Of a DNA stretch of 10,541 nt, positions 5,265 to 10,541 are shown piece by piece. Source of the stretch: Thermoplasmatota archaeon. Lineage in GTDB: Archaea > Thermoplasmatota > E2 > DHVEG-1. The stretch covers positions 1 through 10,541 of the forward strand of contig JAUWIE010000021.1 in the NCBI GenBank assembly GCA_030605515.1. Direction: 5' to 3'. The notes beneath the pieces were generated by a model. It was given only the letters and a program-made list of their open reading frames with translations. It had not been told where the DNA came from and did not search any database. Positions within the stretch are counted from its first letter, which is position 1; every line of letters starts with the position of its first letter. Made by a program: the position numbers and the translations under genes.

Positions 5265-7157
5265 ATGGGAAAAATATTAGGTATGGATCTTGGTACCACA
5301 AACTCTGAAGTAGCTGTTGTAGAAGCAGGTAAACCAACTATTATTAAAAGTGCTGAGGGGCAACCTTATTTTCCTTCAGTCGTGGCGTTTACAAAAGATG
5401 GTGAAATGCTTGTAGGTGAAGCAGCCAAACGTCAGGCTGTTACAAACCCTGAAGGAACTGTCCAACGAATAAAACGTAAGATGGGAACTGGTGAAAAAAC
5501 CAAAATCCGAGGTAAGGAGTATTCACCTGAGCAAATCAGTGCTTTTATTCTACAGAAGATTAAAAAGGATGCCGAGGATTTTCTTGGTGAAGAGATATCA
5601 GATGCAGTAATTACGGTTCCTGCGTATTTTAATGATGATCAACGTCAAGCTACAAAAGATGCTGGTGCTATTGCTGGACTTAACGTTAAACGTATCATAA
5701 ATGAACCTACAGCTGCATCTCTTGCATATGGACTTGATAAAAAAGGTGATCATAAGATAGCAGTGTATGATTTTGGTGGTGGAACATTTGATATCACCCT
5801 TATGGAAGTAGGTGAAGGTGTCTTTGAAGTATTATCCACTAATGGTGATACGCAGCTTGGTGGTTCTGATATGGATCAAGCCTTAGTTGATTATTTTGCA
5901 GATGAGTTCAAAAAACAACAAAAAATCGATCTTAGAAAAGATCCATCAACATTACAGCGACTCTTTGAAGCTGCTGAAAAAGCAAAAATGGAGCTTTCAT
6001 CAACTCTTCAAACAGATATTAATCTGCCTTACATCACAGTTGTTGATAATGAACCTAAACATCTTGAAATGAAACTTACTCGTTCACAATTTGAAAAAAT
6101 TATCTCACCAATTGTTGATAAAACGATAAAGCCTTGTAAGCAAGCATTATCAGATGCTAAATTTAAACCTTCAGATATTGATCATATTGTCCTTGTTGGT
6201 GGAACAACACGCATACCTCTTGTTATGAAAAAAGTAGAAGAGATATTTGGTAAAAAACCAAAACGTGATGTTGATCCAATGGAATGTGTTGCAACTGGAG
6301 CTGCTATTCAAGCAGGTATTCTTTCAGGAGATATTGACAAAGATATTGTTCTTTTAGATGTAACACCTTTAACACTAAGTATTGAAACCCTGGGTGCTGT
6401 TGCAACGCCATTAATTGAACGTAATACAACAATTCCAACTAAAAAAAGTAAGATATTTTCAACAGCTGCTGATAATCAACCAAGCGTAGATATTAATGTT
6501 TTACAAGGTGAAAGATCAATGGCTGTTGATAACAAAAGTTTAGGCCGATTTCACTTAGATGGAATCTTACCAGCACCTCATGGAATACCCCAAATTGAAG
6601 TATCATTTGATATCGATGTCGATGGTATTTTAAACGTTCAGGCAAAGGATTTAGGAACTAGAAAAGAACAATCAATTAGAATCACAGGTTCTACAAAATT
6701 ATCAGATTCTGAAATTGAAAACATGAAAAAAGATGCAGAAGAACATGCAGAAGAAGATAAAAAACGTAAAGAAAAAATTGAGGTCAGAAACACAGCAGAT
6801 GCCTTAACTAACAGTATAGATAAAACCCTTGAAGAGTTAAAAGATAAAATATCAGATGATGATAAAAATAAAATAAAAGATTCACAAAAAGAACTAAGAG
6901 AAGCACTAACAGGTGATGACACTGAAAAAATCAAAGAGAAAACAGATGAATTATCAAAAGTTTTACAAAAAGTATCCACAGCGATATATCAACAGGCTGC
7001 TCAACAAGCACAACAACAGCAGCAAGCAGGTGGACAAAGTGAAACCAGTAATGAATCATGGTCTGGTCATCCATCTGAAGAGGATAAAACAATTGATGCA
7101 GACTACAAAGTAAAAGACGATAAGAAAAAAGATAGTTCCAAAAAAGAAGAAAAATAA
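5265..7157 (+). CDS. dnaK: DnaK (Hsp70) chaperone
   Basis: DnaK is an ATP-driven cytosolic chaperone that binds exposed hydrophobic segments. The ATPase domain (about 1-358) has phosphate 1 (DLGTTNSE, 8-15), NEPTAASLAYG (156-166 region), phosphate 2 (YDFGGGTFD, 168-176) and the adenosine motif VGGTTRIP (311-318). The linker IVLLDVTP (361-368) leads to the substrate-binding beta domain (to about 475) and a helical lid. The Q/A-rich stretch near 580-600 and a K/D/E-rich tail follow, with IDADYKV near the end. At 630 residues it is about 8 shorter than E. coli DnaK. It lacks roughly 24 residues in the ATPase domain (phosphate 2 threonine at 174 against 199), as known for Gram-positive and archaeal DnaK, supporting lateral origin of the archaeal gene. 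GGTGAT lies six bases before the ATG. No dnaJ follows. Confidence 0.97.
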   Translation: MGKILGMDLGTTNSEVAVVEAGKPTIIKSAEGQPYFPSVVAFTKDGEMLVGEAAKRQAVTNPEGTVQRIKRKMGTGEKTKIRGKEYSPEQISAFILQKIKKDAEDFLGEEISDAVITVPAYFNDDQRQATKDAGAIAGLNVKRIINEPTAASLAYGLDKKGDHKIAVYDFGGGTFDITLMEVGEGVFEVLSTNGDTQLGGSDMDQALVDYFADEFKKQQKIDLRKDPSTLQRLFEAAEKAKMELSSTLQTDINLPYITVVDNEPKHLEMKLTRSQFEKIISPIVDKTIKPCKQALSDAKFKPSDIDHIVLVGGTTRIPLVMKKVEEIFGKKPKRDVDPMECVATGAAIQAGILSGDIDKDIVLLDVTPLTLSIETLGAVATPLIERNTTIPTKKSKIFSTAADNQPSVDINVLQGERSMAVDNKSLGRFHLDGILPAPHGIPQIEVSFDIDVDGILNVQAKDLGTRKEQSIRITGSTKLSDSEIENMKKDAEEHAEEDKKRKEKIEVRNTADALTNSIDKTLEELKDKISDDDKNKIKDSQKELREALTGDDTEKIKEKTDELSKVLQKVSTAIYQQAAQQAQQQQQAGGQSETSNESWSGHPSEEDKTIDADYKVKDDKKKDSSKKEEK

Positions 7158-7182
7158 AAAATCATATCTTCTTTTATTTTAC
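7151..7182. terminator. Bidirectional poly-T terminator between dnaK and the UspA gene
   Basis: The two convergent genes have stop codons only 16 bp apart. On the plus strand the T-rich TCTTCTTTTATTTTAC (7167-7182) can end dnaK transcripts. On the minus strand GATTTTTTATTTTTC (7163-7149) can end the opposing transcript. Each U-tract partly overlaps the end of the other gene. Confidence 0.55.
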
Positions 7183-7581
7183 AACTAAGACTGAACAAGG
7201 AGCATTCCTAACTACCTCCGAGGAAATACTGCCAACTATAAACCGGTCAATTGCTTTTTTATCATGATGTGCAATAACAATTAGATCATCTTCATTTGCA
7301 AATTTTACGATTTCTTCAGCAGGTTTACCAGATATCAGGTTTGTTTCAATTTTTACGCCAGTTTCATCACCGATTTTTTTAAATCTTTCAAGAGCACGCT
7401 CTGCTTCTTTCTTAAATTTTTCCTCAAGGATAACAGATGATATAAAATGATGAGTATCATTTACTGAGATAACATTTGCGGTAACATCCAATAGTTTTGC
7501 TAAAAAAGCGCCTTTTTTAACAACATCCTTTGAAAAATCTGAATTATCAACAGGTATAACAATACGTTTAACGTCCTTCAT
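7174..7581 (-). CDS. UspA-domain (universal stress) protein
   Basis: This is a single 135-residue UspA domain, the normal family length, probably a cytosolic dimer with a Rossmann-like fold. The first strand (RIVIPVDNSDFS, 6-17) carries the usual PVD motif. The last part, DRFIVGSISSEVVRNAPCSVLVV (112-134), matches the family C-terminus. ATP-binding members have G-2X-G-9X-G-S/T. Here the first two glycines are A104 and D107 and only G117-S118 remain, so ATP binding is doubtful. It may belong to the non-ATP class or bind another ligand. GGAGAGG lies five bases before the ATG on the minus strand, and an AT-rich TATA-like stretch lies near 7609-7625. It faces dnaK convergently, so any link with the folding genes is only through position. 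Members are typically stress-induced, but no substrate is known for this one. Confidence 0.92.
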   Translation of the reverse strand: MKDVKRIVIPVDNSDFSKDVVKKGAFLAKLLDVTANVISVNDTHHFISSVILEEKFKKEAERALERFKKIGDETGVKIETNLISGKPAEEIVKFANEDDLIVIAHHDKKAIDRFIVGSISSEVVRNAPCSVLVVK

Positions 7582-7663
7582 TTTTTCCTCTCCAGCAAAT
7601 ATACAATAGCCAATAAATAGTTAAACATTTCTTTTCAAGAAATTTGCAGTAGTGCCAACCGAC

Positions 7664-8044
7664 CTATGGTAATTTTTGAATTTCACTTGATACAAAAATT
7701 GTACTATCTGTAATAATTCCTAAATAATCAGGTGAAATCATAAAATGACCTTCATTATAGATATACATTATACCGCTTCCCCTAATTATTATTACAATAA
7801 CAAAAACAGAATTAAAGCTAATATAATTATCTTCTCTATGTACATCAGAAATTGCTCCTAAAATAATCCCCTTGGTTTCGTTTTCCGTATTAAATATTCC
7901 CATGGTCTTTATCTTATTGTACTTAGTTATGTCTTTGCTTACACCAAAATTAACACTAGTTCCTAAAACTGGTACAACACTTGCTCCTACAAACAATATA
8001 ATTATTCCGAGAACTATTCCTCTTTTCCATAAGTTATATCTCAT
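7664..8044 (-). CDS. Small secreted or membrane-anchored protein of unknown function
   Basis: This 126-residue protein starts with a clear signal sequence: basic residues (R2, K7, R8), a hydrophobic run GIVLGIIILFVGASVVP (9-25) and a possible cleavage near residues 28-30. Similar leaders are frequent in secreted proteins of Thermoplasmatota. After a polar linker (30-57), the GIILGAISD...YISFNSVFVIVI segment (59-86) and the ISPDYLGIIT block (103-112) suggest a compact beta domain. I recall small paralogous proteins with this layout in related genomes, but no function. GGGAGG (8060-8055) lies ten bases before the ATG, and a TATA box (8094-8083) lies at the right distance upstream. The stop is TAG, 82 bp from the UspA start. 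It is probably a single-gene transcript. Confidence 0.8.
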   Translation of the reverse strand: MRYNLWKRGIVLGIIILFVGASVVPVLGTSVNFGVSKDITKYNKIKTMGIFNTENETKGIILGAISDVHREDNYISFNSVFVIVIIIRGSGIMYIYNEGHFMISPDYLGIITDSTIFVSSEIQKLP

Positions 8045-8082
8045 TTTAAATTATCCTCCCTATCTTACTGGTAATAACATAT

Positions 8083-8094
8083 TTTTATTTAAAT
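8083..8094 (-). promoter_or_regulatory. Promoter of the secreted protein gene
   Basis: On the minus strand ATTTAAATAAAA (8094-8083) is a good TATA box. Transcription would begin near 8063, just upstream of the GGGAGG ribosome site at 8060-8055, giving a short leader. Confidence 0.6.
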
Positions 8095-8198
8095 GTACGT
8101 TTAAAACAAAAGTTGAATCGTTTAATTGTAATTCTTATTTCAAAAATTTTTTACATAGCAAAATACTAAAACATAGAGTGTATTTCACTCCTGATTTT

Positions 8199-8270
8199 GC
8201 GGGTGTGATCTAGGGGTTATGATTAGGGCCTTCCAAGCCCTCAGCCCGGGTTCAAATCCCGGCGCCCGCA
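8199..8270 (+). tRNA. tRNA-Gly (anticodon TCC)
   Basis: The cloverleaf is complete. The acceptor stem is GCGGGTG (8199-8205) with CGCCCGC (8263-8269), including one G-T pair. The D stem is 8208-8210 with 8221-8223. The anticodon stem is AGGGC/GCCCT (8225-8229, 8237-8241) around loop CTTCCAA. The T arm is CCGGG-TTCAAAT-CCCGG (8246-8262), with discriminator A at 8270. The anticodon TCC (8232-8234) reads GGA and GGG-type glycine codons. CCA is not encoded. It is probably cotranscribed with the tRNA-Leu 22 bp downstream. Confidence 0.96.
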
Positions 8271-8292
8271 CTCACTATAATAAAGGTGGTCT

Positions 8293-8407
8293 GCAGGGGT
8301 AGCCAAGCTTGGCCAACGGCGCAGGACTTAAGATCTATCACATTATAAGGGTTCGATGAGACATCCTGTCTCGAAGGAGTCCAAGGGTTCAAATCCCTTC
8401 CCCTGCA
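8293..8407 (+). tRNA. tRNA-Leu (anticodon TAA) with a 30-nt intron
   Basis: The acceptor stem is GCAGGGG (8293-8299) with CCCCTGC (8400-8406) and discriminator A at 8407. The D stem is GCC/GGC (8302-8304, 8318-8320). The anticodon stem is CAGGA (8322-8326) with TCCTG (8364-8368). The anticodon TAA lies at 8329-8331 after T33. The long variable arm CTC-GAAG-GAG (8370-8379) marks a class II tRNA, as expected for leucine. The T arm is AAGGG-TTCAAAT-CCCTT (8383-8399). Thirty extra bases interrupt the anticodon loop after position 37, so the mature tRNA is 85 nt. No CCA is encoded. Confidence 0.95.
8333..8362 (+). other. tRNA-Leu intron (canonical 37/38 position)
   Basis: Around the splice sites a bulge-helix-bulge can be drawn. 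The outer helix is the anticodon stem. A 4-bp central helix pairs CTTA (8327-8330) with TGAG (8357-8360), including one T-G pair. The three-base bulges are AG|A (8331-8333) and AC|A (8361-8363), with cleavage after the second base of each. The inner helix is weak (two pairs, then a mismatch), so this is a relaxed motif cut by the tRNA splicing endonuclease. Removal restores loop CTTAAGA. Confidence 0.88.
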
Positions 8408-8424
8408 CTATTAATTAAACCTTA

Positions 8425-8453
8425 AGTTTTATAACCATGAATTGTATATATTG
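8425..8453 (+). promoter_or_regulatory. Promoter region of the KaiC-like operon
   Basis: Two TATA-like boxes are present: GTTTTATAA (8426-8434) and TGTATATATTG (8443-8453). The second would start transcription near 8473, just before the Shine-Dalgarno GAGGAG (8475-8480). The first would give a longer leader. Either lies between the tRNA-Leu gene and the first KaiC-like gene. Confidence 0.5.
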
Positions 8454-8488
8454 TAAAAACAATTAATCTTAAACGAGGAGAGTAATGT

Positions 8489-9217
8489 ATGCCTGAAGAA
8501 GAGCTATGTGTAACTGGGATGGCTGATTTAGATAACCTTCTTGGAGGTGGTATTCCAGTTGGAAGTACAGTTTTAGTAGTTGGAAGTAGTGGTTCAGGGA
8601 AAACTACCCTGTGTATGCAATATCTAGTAAATGGAGCACAGCAAGGTGAGAGAGGAGTTTTTTTTACTATAACCGAGCCATTATTTAAATTAACAAAAAA
8701 CATGGAGGGTTTTAGTTTCTATGATAAGAAACTCATTGAATCAGGAATGGTTAATCTAATTGATCTAAGAATTATTAGTGAACGACTGGGTCTTGATACA
8801 GAAAAATACTCTGTTGAGGATGCTGCTGCACTTCTTGATGTATTAAAAGATATTGCAGATGAATTAAATGTTAAAAGACTTGCAATTGACTCAATAACAG
8901 CATTATGCTACAGATTACAGTCAAAAGAAATGATTAGAGATTTTATTTTTAAACTAGGTTCTTCTCTTGCTGCTATGAACTGCACGACTTTTTTAACCTC
9001 AGAAGTACCACCAAGAAAATTCCAGTATTCCCAACATGGTATTGAAGAGTTTATTTCAGATGGTATAATTTTCCTTGGTGATATTGAACGAAAAGGGGAT
9101 TTAATCAGAACATTTCAATTAATTAAAATGCGTGGGATGGCTCATAGTAGGACAAAATCTGCTATGATTATTTCGTCAAATAATGGCATAGAACTTGCAC
9201 CGTTACTTAAATCATGA
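8489..9217 (+). CDS. KaiC/RadA-family ATPase with intact Walker motifs
   Basis: This is a single-domain 242-residue RecA-fold ATPase of the archaeal KaiC-like group (RAD55/GvpD relatives). The opening, VTGMADLDNLLGGGIP (8-23), is the family's usual N-terminus. Walker A is GSSGSGKTT (32-40), with K38 for phosphate binding. The acidic strand end ITEP (61-64) holds one glutamate where circadian KaiC has two. Walker B is LAIDS (131-135). KMRGMAHS (213-220) is the typical strand after the nucleotide site. Two-domain KaiC is about 520 residues, so this is a half-length form, likely a hexamer or dimer acting as a signalling switch, not a clock. GAGGAG lies eight bases before the ATG. It is first of a run of four closely spaced genes and is probably the operon's only catalytically complete ATPase seen here. 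Confidence 0.9.
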   Translation: MPEEELCVTGMADLDNLLGGGIPVGSTVLVVGSSGSGKTTLCMQYLVNGAQQGERGVFFTITEPLFKLTKNMEGFSFYDKKLIESGMVNLIDLRIISERLGLDTEKYSVEDAAALLDVLKDIADELNVKRLAIDSITALCYRLQSKEMIRDFIFKLGSSLAAMNCTTFLTSEVPPRKFQYSQHGIEEFISDGIIFLGDIERKGDLIRTFQLIKMRGMAHSRTKSAMIISSNNGIELAPLLKS

Positions 9218-9227
9218 GAGTGAACAT

Positions 9228-9809
9228 ATGGTAAATACTCTAATTGATGGTTTAAAAGAAAGAATCTCAAAAGCAATTACTATAAATCAATCTGTTGGAA
9301 TAATGCTCCCTAGTAAAAATTATTCAGATCTTACACAAGCATTGCTTGAGTATATATGTAGTAGAACTGAAGACGCTTGGGTTTATGTAACAATAACAAA
9401 GCCTTATGATAATCTTATTAAACAATTCGGAGATTTATCAGGATTAGAAAATATTAAATTTATTGATTGTATTTCACGTGCTGCAGGAATATCAAATACA
9501 AATCCAAATTGTGTTTTCATAGAGAGTCCGACGATGCTTGAAAATCTAGGTCTTGAAATAATAAATGTTTTTAAAAATGTTGATGATGATACAAATAAAT
9601 ATCTAATACTTGATTCTTTGAGTACATTGGTTATATATAACGATCTAGAAATAGTTACTGAGTTTTTTTATCATTTAGCAAATAGAACAAGGGCAAGAAA
9701 CATACATAGTGTCTCCTTGATGATAGAAGAAGAAGGAGTGGATAGCCAGCTCAATAAATTAATTTATTTGAACGACAAGATTTTAAAAGTGAGAGATTCG
9801 TTTATCTAA
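9228..9809 (+). CDS. KaiC-related protein lacking the P-loop
   Basis: This 193-residue protein follows the KaiC-like gene after 10 bp. Its core has the order of a RecA fold: GIMLPSKNYSDL (24-35) stands where Walker A would be but has no GxxGxGK. YVTITKPYDNL (53-63) matches the second strand region. KYLILDSLSTL (124-134) resembles Walker B. Loss of the lysine and glycines means ATP hydrolysis is unlikely; it may be a regulatory partner or scaffold. It recalls the DUF7504-type proteins found beside archaeal KaiC-like ATPases, from memory only. The start at 9228 was chosen because GAGAGTGA lies just upstream. An earlier ATG (9195) would overlap the previous gene by 23 bp and add 11 residues unlike the family. 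Confidence 0.75.
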   Translation: MVNTLIDGLKERISKAITINQSVGIMLPSKNYSDLTQALLEYICSRTEDAWVYVTITKPYDNLIKQFGDLSGLENIKFIDCISRAAGISNTNPNCVFIESPTMLENLGLEIINVFKNVDDDTNKYLILDSLSTLVIYNDLEIVTEFFYHLANRTRARNIHSVSLMIEEEGVDSQLNKLIYLNDKILKVRDSFI

Positions 9810-9829
9810 ATTATATTTGGTGATGTATC

Positions 9830-10402
9830 ATGGACGAGCCATTTAAAAGAATAGATGTGGGTGATAATGCTGTTTGGATTACTCAGTCAAATGAAGTTGA
9901 AAACCTTTTGAAGCGAAGAGAAATCGCATTTGATGTTACAAAAGGAAAACTAGTGGATAGTGGTGGTAACGTTGAAACAGCTATGCAAACTGCTGAAGCA
10001 TTTGGTAGAGGTTTATTTGAGGATTTAATTAAAAATGAATCTAATCAGTGGACAATGGAAAATCTAATAAAACCTGTTGCTGCCAATATTTTTAATCCAA
10101 TGGGCACTGTTGCCACGTTTACTGAGTTAACAGATGATAAAGCAAGATCTCTAATTTTTAGTTGTCGTTTGCATGAAGAATCCGATGATCCAAATATTGC
10201 TTCACTTTTTACTTATGGATATTTAAGAGGTATACTTCTTAGTGTTTTTCCCAATGGTGAGCTTTTAATGGGTAGTACCATTGCAGAAGGAGCACCAATG
10301 ATTGAATTTACATTCAAAGCTAATGCTTCAGATGATGATAAATTTGAACGTGAAAGAATAAAAAATAATTTTATATATAGTACAAAAAAAATTGAAGAAT
10401 AA
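9830..10402 (+). CDS. V4R-like putative ligand-binding or sensor protein
   Basis: This 190-residue soluble protein has no signal peptide and no TM segment. The C-terminal half (about 125-165), with TYGYLRGILLSVFPNGELLMGST followed by APMIEFTFKA, resembles the V4R/4-vinyl-reductase-like domain (GF..G......E...C...G...C.F). The usual cysteines are absent, so metal or haem-type binding by them is unlikely. The N-terminal part (1-60) is mixed and unassigned; the middle (45-85) is helix-rich. GGTGATG lies about four bases before the ATG, 20 bp after the preceding stop. Between two KaiC-like genes, an input or ligand-sensing subunit is a reasonable inference. The domain match is by eye and may be wrong; an unrelated alpha/beta fold is possible. 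Confidence 0.65.
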   Translation: MDEPFKRIDVGDNAVWITQSNEVENLLKRREIAFDVTKGKLVDSGGNVETAMQTAEAFGRGLFEDLIKNESNQWTMENLIKPVAANIFNPMGTVATFTELTDDKARSLIFSCRLHEESDDPNIASLFTYGYLRGILLSVFPNGELLMGSTIAEGAPMIEFTFKANASDDDKFERERIKNNFIYSTKKIEE

Positions 10403-10407
10403 AGAAT

Positions 10408-10541
10408 ATGACAACTGAAGGATTTATAACAACAGGGATAGAAAAACTGGATAACCTACTTGAAGGTGGTATACCAAAGGGTTTTACAACACTAATCCTT
10501 GGATCTCCTGGGAGTAGTATTGAGATATTATGTAAGCAAAT
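10408..10541 (+). CDS. Second KaiC-like protein, N-terminal part, degenerate Walker A (partial)
   Basis: Forty-four codons are visible before the window ends. The start MTTEGFITTGIEKLDNLLEG and the following GIPKGFTTLIL match the KaiC-like N-terminus. The expected P-loop reads GSPGSSIEIL: the lysine and threonine of GxxGxGKT are replaced by I and E. Phosphate binding by the usual lysine is therefore lost. Homologues with GSPGSGIEL at this point are familiar in archaeal KaiC-like families, so this is a recognised variant and not damage. The ATG is five bases after the preceding stop, with no clear Shine-Dalgarno motif, suggesting translational coupling. Confidence 0.85.
   Translation, partial: MTTEGFITTGIEKLDNLLEGGIPKGFTTLILGSPGSSIEILCKQ

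Noticed and set aside
7447..7467. C/D-box-like motifs (ATGATGA then CTGA) suggesting a guide RNA
   Set aside because: They are only about ten bases apart, no second C'/D' pair or terminal stem is present, and they fall inside the UspA coding region.
8199..8407. tRNA pair as a possible integration site of a larger island
   Set aside because: No repeated copy of either tRNA 3' end and no integrase gene was seen in the window.

Overview
The window is AT-rich archaeal DNA. The evidence is a group II chaperonin (thermosome) with a Gly/Met-rich tail, TTTATATA-type promoters, Shine-Dalgarno starts, a tRNA-Leu gene with an intron in the anticodon loop, and several KaiC/RadA-like signalling ATPases. 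The signal peptide of the small secreted protein at 7664-8044 (charged start, then a hydrophobic run ending in a VVP motif) looks like those I associate with Thermoplasmatota, for example Marine Benthic Group D relatives. A DnaK/GrpE pair fits a non-hyperthermophile. The lineage is inference, not proof.

Region 1 (1-150) is the left flank, perhaps with the last 16 codons of an upstream gene. Region 2 (151-2955) is a complete 2,805-bp mobile element. It has 22-bp perfect terminal inverted repeats, 14-bp subterminal repeats in equivalent positions at both ends, and an 8-bp target duplication (TCGGACAG at 143-150 and 2956-2963). It encodes an IS6-type DDE transposase with a SWIM zinc finger and a zinc ribbon. 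It also carries unrelated passenger genes: a three-TM protein on the left, and on the right a membrane protein that appears split by a frameshift. The element sits 13 bp upstream of the thermosome TATA box, so the core promoter is intact but the former upstream DNA is now about 2.8 kb away.

Region 3 (2956-7157) is a protein-folding cluster: thermosome, grpE and dnaK on the + strand. No dnaJ is present. DnaK and GrpE handle early folding of nascent or stressed chains, and the thermosome encloses later intermediates. Region 4 (7174-8044, minus strand) holds a UspA-domain protein with a degenerate ATP motif, convergent with dnaK, and a small secreted protein of unknown function.

Region 5 (8199-8407) holds tRNA-Gly(TCC) and tRNA-Leu(TAA). 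The Leu gene has a 30-nt intron framed by a relaxed bulge-helix-bulge. Region 6 (8489-10541) is a tightly packed + strand operon: a KaiC-like ATPase with intact Walker motifs, a KaiC-related protein without a P-loop, a V4R-like possible sensor protein, and the start of another KaiC-like protein whose Walker A lysine is missing. The mix of active and inactive ATPase folds with a possible ligand-binding protein suggests a regulatory module, and it runs off the right edge. The passenger-bearing IS6 element and this KaiC-type module are the two most interesting parts.
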